Shown one piece after another: positions 42,231-51,672 of a stretch of DNA of 64,000 nucleotides. The notes under the pieces are model-generated. The model did not search any database. It saw only the letters and a list, made by a program, of their open reading frames with translations, and had not been told where the DNA came from. Position 1 is the first letter of the stretch; the number at the start of each line of letters is the position of its first letter. The stretch is from Clostridium aceticum (lineage in GTDB: Bacteria; Bacillota; Clostridia; Peptostreptococcales; Natronincolaceae): the NCBI RefSeq assembly GCF_001042715.1, contig NZ_CP009687.1, positions 1,541,418-1,605,417 on the forward strand, read 5' to 3'. A program made the position numbers and the translations under genes.

Positions 42231-42395
42231 ATGGAATGGGGAAACAAAAGCGTAGTTTATCTATTAAGTGTACATATTTTGAGACAGTTAAGGGATAGAA
42301 ATCTTATTACAGAAGAAGAGTTTAGAGAGATTAATACAGAGAATAAAAAGTCCTTTCAAATAGCTAAAAATCAAGGAATTCACTTGATTAGTTGA
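42231..42395 (+). CDS. Small SHOCT-like protein preceding the recombinase (54 aa)
   Basis: 54 residues from ATG 42231 (AGGGGGTAG 9-10 bases upstream). It contains LRDRNLITEEEFREINTENK, the short-C-terminal-type 'longer/shorter helix' motif. Such small ORFs regularly precede large serine recombinases in clostridial mobile elements. Role unknown. Confidence 0.6.
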   Translation: MEWGNKSVVYLLSVHILRQLRDRNLITEEEFREINTENKKSFQIAKNQGIHLIS

Positions 42396-42451
42396 TGAAT
42401 GAATTATATCATTGACACACCCAAAAGAATATATTTGAAGGGATGGATTTT

Positions 42452-44090
42452 ATGGCAAAAGCAGTGATATTAAAACCTACAGAGTATAAGCAGTTCAATG
42501 GAAGGTCAAAGAATGAAATAAAAAGAGTAGCAGCCTACTGTCGGGTAAGCACCAATCACGAAGAACAACTTAATAGTTATCAAGCACAAGTATCTCATTA
42601 TACAGCTCTCATTCAGAATAACCCTGAGTGGGAGCTTATTGAAGTTTTTGCCGATGAGGGGATATCAGGAACCAATTCAAAAAATAGACCTGAGTTTCAA
42701 AGAATGATAACGGAGGCTAAAGCAGGAAAGATTGATTTAATTCTTACAAAAACTATTTCAAGATTTGCTAGGAATACAGAGGATGTTTTAAAATATGCAA
42801 GGATGTTAAAGGGAATAGGTGTGGCAATAGAGTTTGAGAGAGAAAGAATAAATACCCTAGAAGTTTCAGGGGAGGTCATGATGACCATCTTTAGTTCTTT
42901 GGCACAGGAAGAATCAAGAAGCATTTCAGAAAACTCTAGATGGGGTATTGTAAAAGGATTTTAAAGATGGTAAGGTATTTTGCAACACTACTAGGTTCCT
43001 TGGATATGATAAAGATGAGAATGGTAATCTAGTGATTAATAAAGAGGAAGCAGAAATAGTAAAAAGAATCTATCAGGAATATTTAGAGGGAAAAAGCTAT
43101 CAGGCTATCGCAAATGGCTTAGAAAAAGATAAAATACCTACAGTGACAGGTAATAAAAAATGGTGGAATAGTACAGTAACCATAATTCTAACCAATGAAA
43201 AATACTACGGAGCATTACTTCAACAAAAGACAGTGACAGTAGATTTTCTAACCCATAAGAGAGTGAAGAATCAAGGCTTTGCAGACCAGTATTTTATAGA
43301 GGATAACCATGAAGCCATTATTCCCAAGGAAATGTGGGACAAGGTTCAAGAGGAAAAAGAAAGAAGAGCCTTGCTTAAGAACAATGTAAAAGGAGATAGA
43401 GGAAAATACTCCAGCAAGTATCCCTTTAGTGGCAAAGTTATTTGTGGAGATTGTGGGAATACCTTTAGAAGAAGGACTTGGAACAGTAATAATCAAAGCA
43501 AGAAAATTGTATGGCAGTGTAAGACTTATATTCACCAGGGAAAAGATGCCTGTTATATGAAGGCAGTAGATGAAGATGTGCTAAAGGATGCTTTTATAAA
43601 GGTTCTTAACGATATGCAGGAAAATAAAGAAGGTTTTACAAAGACGCTATTGGAGAATATAGAGAAGGTGCTTAAGAAGAGAGCCAAAGGTGATGAGATA
43701 GAAAAAATAGACAAAAATATAGAAAATATAAAGAATGAATTAAAGGCACTGGTAAAACTACAAACCAGTGGGCAAATGGATGGAGAAGTTTATAATGAGG
43801 AATATATCAGGATATCTCAAGAATTAGAAGGCTTAAGAAAAGAGAAGGCTAAATTTGAAAGGGCAAATGAGGCTGAGGAGGAATTTAAGGATAGGGTCAA
43901 AGAGATTATTGAAATATTGGATAGTATGGACGGATTATTAGAAGAATTTAATGATGAAATATTTAATGCTTTGGTTGAGAAGATAGAAATTCTTGAACCA
44001 AGGCATTTTGTTTTTGTTTTGAAGAGTGGGGTTAGGGTAGAAATTAATAAAAGATTGTTAATGATGGAAGGAGTTAAGGAAAAAATGTAA
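42452..44090 (+). pseudogene. Large serine recombinase, one-base frameshift
   Basis: The first frame (ATG 42452, AAGGGATGG upstream) gives the resolvase domain: catalytic Ser in AAYCRVSTNHEEQ, VFADEGISGT, LILTKTISRFARNT, SLAQEESRSISENSRWG. It stops at 42964 because of a four-T run at 42959-42962. With one T fewer it reads on as KDGKVFCNTTRFLGYDKDEN into the second frame, giving ~546 residues with the recombinase domain, zinc ribbon (ICGDCGNTFRRRTW, WQCKTYIHQGKDACYM) and coiled coil. Such enzymes integrate or excise elements without tRNA sites. Probably inactive unless the run is a consensus error. Confidence 0.88.
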
Positions 44091-44421
44091 AAATGGAAGA
44101 AGTATCTAAGTAAGATGTGAGCATATTTATAAGTTTATGTAGATTTTTTCTTTAAATAGATGTAATTTATTAACAAACTGTGTATATATTGAAATTACTT
44201 TCAATACACAAAGGTTGTCTTAAGAAGTTTAAGCATCATAAGTTAACTTGTTGTGCTAATCAACCTCTAATTATTAAGATTGCTTGTTTAAGCGTATTCT
44301 GTATTTAGCAGTAAAAAATTAGTGCAGCATTTTGATTACAATTTATATTTAACTAGGACAAAAAGCTAAATTAAAAAGTTTAGGGGAATATGGAATATAA
44401 ATAAAATGAAAGGGGTTAAGC
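44091..44421 (+). other. 331 bases without a recognisable gene
   Basis: AT-rich; no supported frame or strong hairpin. It may contain the recombinase-element boundary and the promoter of the permease, neither identified. Confidence 0.4.
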
Positions 44422-46545
44422 ATGAATAACAGCAAAGGATTAAAAACAATAGAAGGTGTTTATGTTCCAACGGTATTAACAATTTTAGGGGTTATAATGT
44501 ATCTTAGACTTGGCTGGATAGTGGGAAATGCAGGGATAATAGGAGCTCTAGCAATTATAGGAATAGCTCATCTTATCACTATTTCCACAACGCTTTCCAT
44601 GGCATCGATGCTTAGTAATATTAAAGTGGGAGCAGGAGGCGCTTATTCTATTGTTTCTCAATCATTAGGATTTGAAATGGGTGGTGCTATAGGTATTCCT
44701 TTATATATTTCTCAGGCTATATCTGTTGCTTTTTATATCACTGGCTTCACAGAACTTTGGGCAACTTTTTTTCCTAATCATCCAATAAAGATAGTTGCTT
44801 TAATAACCTGGGTGATATTATCAGGGCTGTCTATTTACAGTACAAAACTTGCTTTCAAAGTTCAATACTTTATTTTTGTAGCTGTGGTTTTATCAATTAT
44901 TTCTTTTATTACAGGAGGTTCTGTCGGTGAATCAAATATGCAATTGTTAGGAAATTTTCAAAACGCTGGTTTTTGGCAAACATTTGCCATTTTCTTTCCT
45001 GCTGTTACAGGAATTCTTACTGGTGCCACAATGTCAGGTGAATTGAAAAATCCAAGAAAGAGTATTATTATAGGAACATTAGCAGCAGTCCTTACTGGAT
45101 TCATTACATATAGTGGTATTGCTGTTTTATTTTCGTATAAAGCACCTACACAGAGTTTGTTGGAAAATAACTTGATTATATTAGATATTAGCTTTTCAAA
45201 GGTAGCGGTTGTTGCAGGTCTTATGGGGGCAGTGTTGTCTTCTGCTCTTTCTACTCTTATAAGTGCACCAAGAACTTTAGGGGCATTGGCTGAGAATAGA
45301 TCTGTTCCTGCGTATGGCTTTTTATCTATAAAAGGAAAAAATGGAGAACCTAAAAATGCTATAATTATTTCTTCAATATTTTCTGCCATTGTTCTTTTGT
45401 TGGGAAACTTAGATGGACTAGCAAGTCTGTTGACATTATTCTTTCTAACGACCTACGGAATGATTAATTTGGTGGTGTTTTTAGAGCAAGTCATTGGAAT
45501 TGCAAGCTTTAGACCCAGCTTATCTATTTCCATTATGATACCTATTGTTGGTTTGATAGGTTGTTTGCTTAGTATGATTTTAATCAATAAATTTTTTACA
45601 ATCATCACATTTGCAATTATTGCAATTATTTACTATACCCTACAAAAAAACAAAATTATCTCTCCATGGGGAGATGTAAGAGGAGGTATTTTTCATTCTA
45701 TTGCAGAATGGGCAGCCCAAAAAGCTATGGCTATGCCCTATCACCCCAAGCTATGGAAACCTTCTATTGTAGTGCCTGTAGAAACACCAGAGGATTTCAA
45801 AAGAATTACTCATTTTATAAGGAGTTTTATTTATCCTTCTGGCAGAGTTTATTATTTAACTATTGATAAAAATGGTGATAAAATTGAAGATACAAAACAA
45901 GCAATAAAAACTGTCTTAGAGCCATTAAAAGAAGAAAACTTATTTGCTCATGAAGTATTTATAGAAGGGGGAACCTTTGACTCAGATATTTCAGTTGTAT
46001 TACAGAGTTTATCTAGCACATTTCTGCCTCCTAATAGCATCTTTTTTACTATAAGTGATGACCCAGATAAACAAAAAAAGTTAAATAATACATTTGATAC
46101 GATTAGACATTTAAAAATAGGTTTAATGTGTTTACATATACATTCTAAGTATGGCTATGGACAAAGTAAAAAAATCAATTTGTGGCTTAGAGATAAAAGT
46201 CCCAATAATAACTTAGCTGTTCTGAGTGCTCTTCAAATTAGCAAAAATTGGTCAGCTAAAGTAACTCTATGTAGAATTGTTAGTAGTACAGCTAATATTA
46301 GACAGGTTGAAGAAGAATTAAAGGAATTTATAAAGGATGCGCGGCTTCCTACCAATACTAGAATTATGGTTAAATGTGGAAATTTCGAAGATGTTATTAC
46401 TAATGAATCTACTGATTTAAATATTTTGGGTATGCCTACCTATAATGATGAAATAAATTTTGAGTATATAGTGAAAATTATGAACCTAGTTCCAAGCAGT
46501 ATACTATTTGTTGCTGATTCTGGACTAGAAAATGCATTAGTTTAA
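44422..46545 (+). CDS. Cation-chloride-cotransporter-like APC superfamily permease
   Basis: 707 residues. Residues ~10-430 hold about 12 membrane helices. TIEGVYVPTVLTILGVIMYL, RLGWIVGNAG and GAYSIVSQSLGFEMGGAIG match the SLC12-type (Na-K-Cl / amino acid) cluster, and PAVTGILTGATMSGELKNP is the family motif. The C-terminal ~270 residues form a cytoplasmic domain like that of bacterial CCC homologues (KPSIVVPVETPEDFKRI, INLWLRDKSP). Substrate could be ions or amino acids. AAAGGGG lies 8 bases upstream. A promoter was not found. Confidence 0.85.
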   Translation: MNNSKGLKTIEGVYVPTVLTILGVIMYLRLGWIVGNAGIIGALAIIGIAHLITISTTLSMASMLSNIKVGAGGAYSIVSQSLGFEMGGAIGIPLYISQAISVAFYITGFTELWATFFPNHPIKIVALITWVILSGLSIYSTKLAFKVQYFIFVAVVLSIISFITGGSVGESNMQLLGNFQNAGFWQTFAIFFPAVTGILTGATMSGELKNPRKSIIIGTLAAVLTGFITYSGIAVLFSYKAPTQSLLENNLIILDISFSKVAVVAGLMGAVLSSALSTLISAPRTLGALAENRSVPAYGFLSIKGKNGEPKNAIIISSIFSAIVLLLGNLDGLASLLTLFFLTTYGMINLVVFLEQVIGIASFRPSLSISIMIPIVGLIGCLLSMILINKFFTIITFAIIAIIYYTLQKNKIISPWGDVRGGIFHSIAEWAAQKAMAMPYHPKLWKPSIVVPVETPEDFKRITHFIRSFIYPSGRVYYLTIDKNGDKIEDTKQAIKTVLEPLKEENLFAHEVFIEGGTFDSDISVVLQSLSSTFLPPNSIFFTISDDPDKQKKLNNTFDTIRHLKIGLMCLHIHSKYGYGQSKKINLWLRDKSPNNNLAVLSALQISKNWSAKVTLCRIVSSTANIRQVEEELKEFIKDARLPTNTRIMVKCGNFEDVITNESTDLNILGMPTYNDEINFEYIVKIMNLVPSSILFVADSGLENALV

Positions 46546-46661
46546 GTTTTAGAATACCAAAATGCTTAGACTAACCTATTGCCTTATATCCCTTTTACCG
46601 TCTCCACACATGTGGAATCGCTGGTAAAACTATATCGCAAATAAAGAAAGAGGATAACAAT

Positions 46662-46856
46662 ATGGATGGAACTATACGAAAAAATATTAAGCAAGGTATA
46701 AGAGTAAGAGTTGTACAAAAACAGGATCAGCGCTCTGGAAAACTAACAGAAGGTGTGGTTATAAAGATCCTTACAAACTCCCATACGCATCCTCATGGCA
46801 TTAAAGTGATGCTGGAGGGTGGAGTTGTTGGTAGGGTTAAGGAAGTAGTAAATTAA
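46662..46856 (+). CDS. ywbE: YwbE family protein (DUF2196), copy 2
   Basis: 64 residues, differing from copy 1 at about ten positions (for example IRVRVVQKQDQRSGKLTEG, ILTNSHTHPHGIKVMLEGG, VGRVKEVVN). All family-conserved residues are kept, so both copies seem functional. AAAGAGG lies 8 bases before the ATG. It stands at the right end of the accessory region, next to an 86-bp duplicate of the phage Ig gene. Confidence 0.92.
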   Translation: MDGTIRKNIKQGIRVRVVQKQDQRSGKLTEGVVIKILTNSHTHPHGIKVMLEGGVVGRVKEVVN

Positions 46857-46875
46857 AAATTTAGGTATAGTGAAG

Positions 46876-46901
46876 AGCATCTGCTTAAGTAGGTGCTTTT
46901 T
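46876..46901 (+). terminator. Terminator of ywbE copy 2
   Basis: AGCATCTGCTT pairs with AAGTAGGTGCT (U-G pairs), then TTTTATT. Confidence 0.8.
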
Positions 46902-47053
46902 ATTATGGTTGAATATCGAAGTATGGGGGACGAAAGTTTGAGGAATTTCAGGCCAAGGGAGGAAAAATAAAGATTTATGTCAAAAAATAATTTATTAATT
47001 CCTATTGGATAAATTTTACATAGCAAAATTTATTCAAAATAGATCGCCGGTAA

Positions 47054-47139
47054 CAAGGGGATGGTAAATGTGTGGTGCTAGGTGGAAACACATATGGCAA
47101 AGTCAATTTAAAATGTGAATTGCTGGATGATGGTGAAGT
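47054..47139 (+). pseudogene. 86-bp duplicate of the phage Ig-like gene
   Basis: Identical to 42041-42126 except for one base (G to C). No start, stop or flanking homology. The high identity implies a recent copy event, unlike the older ywbE duplication beside it. Confidence 0.9.
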
Positions 47140-47341
47140 GTTCTCTCTTACTGTGTTTTTTAGATAAAAACTTCTAAAAGATATAAGAAAGACAGTCACC
47201 TTTAATTATTTTTTGACGGCAAGTTGATGATAGATCTAAGAAGGTAAAGATATCCTAATCTACTCAGAGGTTACGTATGTGCAAAATATAGAAAATATAA
47301 AAACAAATCAATTATTTAAGAAAAATTATTAATTATTCATC
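47140..47341 (+). other. Non-coding stretch before the sugar-acid operon
   Basis: No gene. At 47319-47342 AAGAAAAATTATTAATTATTCATC resembles the stretch at 47682-47706, so the operon leader carries two related AT-rich blocks. Confidence 0.4.
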
Positions 47342-47370
47342 TTGACAGTGCAAAAAAAACATGATAATAT
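47342..47370 (+). promoter_or_regulatory. Promoter of the sugar-acid operon
   Basis: TTGACA (47342-47347), a 17-base spacer, TAATAT (47365-47370) with TGA in front. The leader to the first gene is then ~375 nt and contains two operator-like palindromes. Confidence 0.65.
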
Positions 47371-47399
47371 TTAGACAATAATTCATATAAAAAAACTAC

Positions 47400-47415
47400 G
47401 TTCTTATATAAGAAC
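47400..47415 (+). promoter_or_regulatory. Operator-like palindrome 1 (GTTCTTATATAAGAAC)
   Basis: A perfect 16-bp palindrome about 25 bases downstream of the predicted start. A 14-of-16 copy lies at 47673-47688. A half-site-like TTCTTATAACAAAA sits just upstream of the iclR gene (52466-52479). Plausible IclR binding site; inferred. Confidence 0.55.
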
Positions 47416-47672
47416 CAAAGGTGGTGTAAAGTTAGTACATACTAAAAACAAAAAAGCAAAGACTAAGAAATTTTTCACAGAAAGATAATACTATTTTTAA
47501 GCTGGAGAAATTTGTAATGAAGTATTATGTCGGTAATTATTAACAAAATTGCAAGGAAGTATCAGAAGGATATGATAAAGAAATAATTATTTCAGATGAA
47601 GGGTCAAGTACTTATATTAATAGCTAAAAAAGTATGATAATATTAGAATGGTAATTTGCAAAAATAAATCAA

Positions 47673-47688
47673 GTTCTCATATAAGAAA
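47673..47688 (+). promoter_or_regulatory. Operator-like palindrome 2 (GTTCTCATATAAGAAA)
   Basis: Matches palindrome 1 at 14 of 16 positions and lies 65 bases before the KdgT-like start. The ~260 bases between the two copies hold no supported gene. Confidence 0.5.
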
Positions 47689-47753
47689 AATTATTTATTT
47701 ATCATCATTTAATATGAAATAAAATCTATATAAAGCCCAAGGAGGAAAACGCT

Positions 47754-48722
47754 ATGATTATGAAATTTCTTAAGAAAGTCCCTGCAGGTATGATGATTGT
47801 ACCTATGCTTATTGCATCACTTATCAATACCTTTGTTCCACAAATAGTGCAAATCGGATCCTTTACAACTGCAGTTTTTACCAGTGCAGGTGCAGCTACT
47901 GCCATTGGGATACAGTTATTTTGTTTAGGAACAACATTACAGTTTAAGGAAATGCCTAAAGTTTTTAAACGTGGTGGAATATTACTTTTATCAAAGTTTA
48001 TCATTGGTGCAACTATTGGTATTGCAATTGGAAAAATATTTGGTATGGCAGGGATTTTAGGACTAACTACATTATCTATAATCAGTGCAGTAACAAACAG
48101 TAATGGTAGTGTGTACCTTTCTTTAATGAATACCTACGGAGATGAAACAGATTGTGCAGCTATGGCTCTTCTAGCTCTTAATGATGGACCTTTCTTCACC
48201 TTAGTAGCTCTTGGTGCTTCGGGTCTTGCAAATATTCCGCTGATTTCTCTTTTAGCAGCTGTTGTACCTATTATTGTAGGTATGATCTTAGGTAATATTG
48301 ATAAAGATTTAAAAGATTTCTTAGCTCCAGCTGGTACTATCCTTATACCTTTCGTAGGATTTGCTTTGGGGGCTGGTATCAATATCACCAATATTGTTAA
48401 AGGTGGACCACAAGGAATTCTTCTTGGTGTAATATGTACTTTTGTAGGAGGAATCTTCATTTTAGCTTGTGATCGATTTATCGGAGGTCGACCAGGTTAT
48501 GCAGCATGGGCGGTATCAACAACAGCCGGGAATGCAGTTGCGGTTCCAGCAGCAGTAGCTTTAATCGACCCAGCATGGCAGCCATATGTAGCTACAGCTA
48601 CAACACAGGTTGCAGCTGCGACAGTAATGACAGCGATTTTAGTACCATTCATCACTGACTGGTGGGCAAGAAAATATGGTTGTCCTAAAATCCCATTAGG
48701 GGATCAGAAATCTGCAACTTAA
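47754..48722 (+). CDS. kdgT: 2-keto-3-deoxygluconate permease family transporter (KdgT-like)
   Basis: 322 residues, about ten membrane helices. KVPAGMMIVPMLIASLINTF, GTTLQFKEMPKVFKRGG, SAVTNSNGSVYLSLMNTYGD and DGPFFTLVALGASGLA are the KdgT-family signatures. It imports 2-keto-3-deoxygluconate or a related sugar acid by proton symport. AAGGAGG lies 8 bases before the ATG. It leads a four-gene operon with a UxaA-type dehydratase and a DapA-family aldolase, which fits uptake and breakdown of an aldonate or keto-deoxy acid. The exact substrate is not determined. Confidence 0.9.
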   Translation: MIMKFLKKVPAGMMIVPMLIASLINTFVPQIVQIGSFTTAVFTSAGAATAIGIQLFCLGTTLQFKEMPKVFKRGGILLLSKFIIGATIGIAIGKIFGMAGILGLTTLSIISAVTNSNGSVYLSLMNTYGDETDCAAMALLALNDGPFFTLVALGASGLANIPLISLLAAVVPIIVGMILGNIDKDLKDFLAPAGTILIPFVGFALGAGINITNIVKGGPQGILLGVICTFVGGIFILACDRFIGGRPGYAAWAVSTTAGNAVAVPAAVALIDPAWQPYVATATTQVAAATVMTAILVPFITDWWARKYGCPKIPLGDQKSAT

Positions 48723-48803
48723 AGAGATATAATAAATATGCAACAGAGAAAAATGTTTTTTACATCTAATATAGGTTACTAATATTTAAGAGGAGTGAAA
48801 ATC

Positions 48804-49085
48804 ATGGGTAATGCTTTAATTATTAATGAAAAAGATAACGTAGCAGTTTCAATTGAACCAATTACAAAAGGTACAGAGGTTAGCTGTAAGATGAACGATG
48901 GTTCTATCATAACGGTTACAGCTTTAGAAGATATTATTATTTATCATAAGTTGGCTACAAAGGATATTGCAAAGGATGAACCAATTAGAAAGTACGGTCA
49001 ATACATTGGTGTTGCAGCTTGTGACATTAAAACTGGTCAGCATGTGCATGAGCACAATGTAGTAAGCAAGAAAAAAAGTGCGTAG
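48804..49085 (+). CDS. UxaA-type dehydratase small subunit (SAF domain)
   Basis: 93 residues from ATG 48804 (GAGGAG 8 bases upstream; a GTG at 48795 sits in the spacer). It is an SAF domain: DNVAVSIEPITKGTEV, IIIYHKLATKDIAKDEPIRK, YGQYIGVAACDIKTGQHVHEHN. It corresponds to the N-terminal domain of altronate/galactarate dehydratases or to SuyA of sulfolactate lyase. The large subunit follows 34 bp later. Sugar-acid context (KdgT, aldolase) favours an aldonate or aldarate substrate over sulfolactate, but this is inference. Confidence 0.87.
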   Translation: MGNALIINEKDNVAVSIEPITKGTEVSCKMNDGSIITVTALEDIIIYHKLATKDIAKDEPIRKYGQYIGVAACDIKTGQHVHEHNVVSKKKSA

Positions 49086-49119
49086 CAATAAATTACAATA
49101 ATTTGGGAGGGACCTTTAA

Positions 49120-50280
49120 ATGAATTTTTATGGATATAAAAGACCAGATGGTAGAGTAGGTGTAAGAAATCATATATTAATTTTACCTGCAAGTATTTGT
49201 GCGTCGGATACAACAAGAATTGTTGCATCTCAAGTAGAAGATGCTGTTACATTTAACAATCAAAATGGATGTGCTCAGGTTGAAGGAGATCAACAGCTTA
49301 CAATGGACGTTATGGCAGGCTTTGCTGCTAATCCTAATGTTTATGGTACAGTTATTGTTTCTCTTGGTTGTGAAAACTGTCAGATGGACTTAGTTGTTGA
49401 TGCAATTAAAGAAAGAACCAATAAACCGATGGCAACCTTCATTATTCAAGAAAACGGTGGTACATTAACAACCATAGAAAGAGCAGTTCGTGCTGCTAGA
49501 AAAATGGCTCAAGAGGCAAGTGTGCTTAGAAGAGAAGAATTCCCTATTTCAGAATTAATCATTGGTACAGAATGTGGTGGATCTGACCCAACAAGCGGTT
49601 TAGCTTCAAACCCATTAATTGGAGAGTTAAGTGATAGATTAGTAGCTCATGGAGCAACTTCTATCTTATCAGAAACAACAGAACTTATAGGGGCAGAACA
49701 CCTTCTTGCTGAACGTGCTAAAACGCCAGAAATTAGAGATAGAATTTATGAAATTGTTGACAGATATGAAAAAGCATTACAGTCAGTAGGGGAAGAAGTT
49801 AGAGAAGGTAATCCATCTCCTGGTAACAAGGCGGGTGGTATTACAACACTTGAAGAAAAGTCTCTTGGATGTATTCATAAGGGTGGACATACAGAGATTA
49901 CAGCTGTATATGATTATGCTAAGCAGGTCAGTGAAAAGGGACTTGTAATTATGGATACACCGGGTAATGACCCATCATCTGTAGCAGCTATGGTTGCTGG
50001 CGGTGCTCAAATCATTGTTTTTTCAACTGGAAGAGGAACACCTACAGGCAATCCAATTTCTCCAGTTATAAAAATAACAGGAAACAAGATCACCTTTAAT
50101 AACATGATGGATAATATCGATGTAGATGCCAGTCCAGTAATCTACGGACCACAGACAATGGACGAACTAGCGGATGCTTTCTTAGAAGAGGTTATTGAAG
50201 TAGCAAATGGTAAGAAAACAAAAGCTGAATCATTAGGCTATACCGAAATAGCTATTGCAAGACTATGTAACTACGTATAA
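49120..50280 (+). CDS. UxaA-family dehydratase large subunit
   Basis: 386 residues with the family start GYKRPDGRVGVRNHILILPA, the Cys-containing SLGCENCQMD, IIGTECGGSDPTSGLASNP, and IMDTPGNDPSSVAAMVAGGA. The conserved Cys and His residues bind the metal of D-altronate/D-galactarate dehydratases; SuyB shares the fold. With the small subunit it should dehydrate a sugar acid to a 2-keto-3-deoxy acid, feeding the next gene. GGGAGGG precedes the ATG. Confidence 0.88.
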   Translation: MNFYGYKRPDGRVGVRNHILILPASICASDTTRIVASQVEDAVTFNNQNGCAQVEGDQQLTMDVMAGFAANPNVYGTVIVSLGCENCQMDLVVDAIKERTNKPMATFIIQENGGTLTTIERAVRAARKMAQEASVLRREEFPISELIIGTECGGSDPTSGLASNPLIGELSDRLVAHGATSILSETTELIGAEHLLAERAKTPEIRDRIYEIVDRYEKALQSVGEEVREGNPSPGNKAGGITTLEEKSLGCIHKGGHTEITAVYDYAKQVSEKGLVIMDTPGNDPSSVAAMVAGGAQIIVFSTGRGTPTGNPISPVIKITGNKITFNNMMDNIDVDASPVIYGPQTMDELADAFLEEVIEVANGKKTKAESLGYTEIAIARLCNYV

Positions 50281-50450
50281 AAAACTTAAGTACAGGCAGA
50301 CCTGAAGTTTGTGGTCTGCTTGTATCAATTCTTTGATATTTGAAACATTAGAAAGTATTTTTGCTGTTTGTAGAAAGCTTCTTATTTATAAAAATAGTAA
50401 AAGTTAACAATATAGCAGAATAGATATTCGTAATTGGAGGAGTGGGTTTA

Positions 50451-51365
50451 ATGAAAAAAGCAAATTTTTTAACGCCTGTTGTAACAGCTTTTGATATGGA
50501 AGGAAATTTAGATATACAGGCAAACAAAAACATTTTTGATCACCTTATCAATGGTGGCGTAGATGGACTAGTTATTATGGGTAGTACAGGTGAGTTTTTT
50601 ACTATGACAACAGCACAAAAAAAAGAGCTAATTGATCTAGCTGTAGGTTATGTAGACAAAAGAACAAAAGTATATATTGGAACAAGCTGTATGTCCGTTG
50701 AAGATACAGTTGAACTTTCAAACTATGCAATTGAAGCAGGTGCGGATGCTGTAATGATTATTAGTCCTTACTACTTTACACTTTCAGATGCAAGTATTGA
50801 ATTTTTCTACGATGAAATTGCAAAACAAGTAAAAGGTGATATTTACCTTTACAATTTTCCAGCAAGAACAGCTCATGACTTGAGCCCAGAAGTTACTCTT
50901 AGACTTTTAAGAAAACATAAAAATATCGTAGGTTTTAAAGATACAGTTACAGAAATGGGACATACTAGAAATCTAATTACAACTGTGCAGGATGAATTTC
51001 CAGATTTCGTTGTCCTATCGGGATTTGACGAAAACTTTGCACATAATATCCTTTCTGGTGGTAGTGGATGTATCGGGGGGCTTTCCAATCTTTACCCAGA
51101 GGTTTTTGCAGAATGGGTGAAGGCAATGGATGCAAGAGATATAGAGAAGGTATCTGCAATCCAGAAAATTGTTGACAAAATGATGGATTTATATAGTGTT
51201 GGAACACCATTTATTCCTATTATCAAAAAGGCAATGATGATTAGAGGGGTTGAAATGCAAGATTATTGTACAAAGCCCTTCATTACTGCAAATGAGGAAC
51301 AAACAAAGGCTATTAAAGCGATCATGAAGGAAATAGAAGAGAAAATGTTGGTTGCAGCAAACTAA
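50451..51365 (+). CDS. DapA-family aldolase (dihydrodipicolinate synthase/KDG aldolase type)
   Basis: 304 residues from ATG 50451 (GGAGGAG 8 bases upstream; GTG 50442 is in the spacer). TIM barrel with LVIMGSTGEFFTMT, a conserved Tyr in YLYNFPART and the Schiff-base Lys in NIVGFKDTVTEMG. The family cleaves 2-keto-3-deoxy sugar acids or forms dihydrodipicolinate. Given the upstream dehydratase and KdgT-like permease, cleavage of a keto-deoxy acid to pyruvate plus an aldehyde is likely. Last gene of the operon; a strong terminator follows. Confidence 0.88.
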   Translation: MKKANFLTPVVTAFDMEGNLDIQANKNIFDHLINGGVDGLVIMGSTGEFFTMTTAQKKELIDLAVGYVDKRTKVYIGTSCMSVEDTVELSNYAIEAGADAVMIISPYYFTLSDASIEFFYDEIAKQVKGDIYLYNFPARTAHDLSPEVTLRLLRKHKNIVGFKDTVTEMGHTRNLITTVQDEFPDFVVLSGFDENFAHNILSGGSGCIGGLSNLYPEVFAEWVKAMDARDIEKVSAIQKIVDKMMDLYSVGTPFIPIIKKAMMIRGVEMQDYCTKPFITANEEQTKAIKAIMKEIEEKMLVAAN

Positions 51366-51432
51366 AATATGTTCCTTAGTTTAAAGCCTCTAGTGAATAA
51401 AAGCAGTGTTGTTAAGTATAAAGTTGCTAAAA

Positions 51433-51478
51433 ATCAAAAACCTTATCATATTCTTCATATGATAAGGTTTTTGGTTTT
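51433..51478 (+). terminator. Terminator of the sugar-acid operon
   Basis: AAAAACCTTATCATAT-TCTTC-ATATGATAAGGTTTTT followed by GGTTTTT; perfect long stem. Confidence 0.95.
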
Positions 51479-51503
51479 TATTTAAACTCTTTAATATTTA
51501 GCT

Positions 51504-51668
51504 CATAGGCGTTAACTTAATACAATTATTAGCAAAATTCTCTTGAACTGTCATCCTAAGCGTAACGAAGAATCTTGGAGTAACCAAGAATTTTACTAAC
51601 GCTAAGATCCTTCGACTCCGCTTTGCTCCACTCAAGATGACAAATTATGGCTTAAGTTAACGCTAATG
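51504..51668. repeat. 165-bp palindromic interspersed repeat, family 2, copy B
   Basis: Same ends as copy A (GGCGTTAAC ... GTTAACGCTAATG), but with both arms of the TCATCC...AAGGATC palindrome present (TGTCATCCTAAGCG at the left, TCAAGATGACA at the right). It sits 5 bases from the stop of the minus-strand iclR gene. Confidence 0.8.
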
Positions 51669-51672
51669 AAAT

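Larger units (their letters stand above)
46607..46913. repeat. ~305-bp segmental duplication around ywbE, right copy
   Basis: Same-orientation copy of 34257-34564, including the upstream CATGTGGAATCG...TAAAGAAAGAGG, the gene and the terminator. Confidence 0.85.

Noticed and set aside
47416-47672. Short gene between the two operator-like palindromes
   Set aside because: Frames are short, interrupted and lack a ribosome site; only a fragment like DEGSSTYINS is open.
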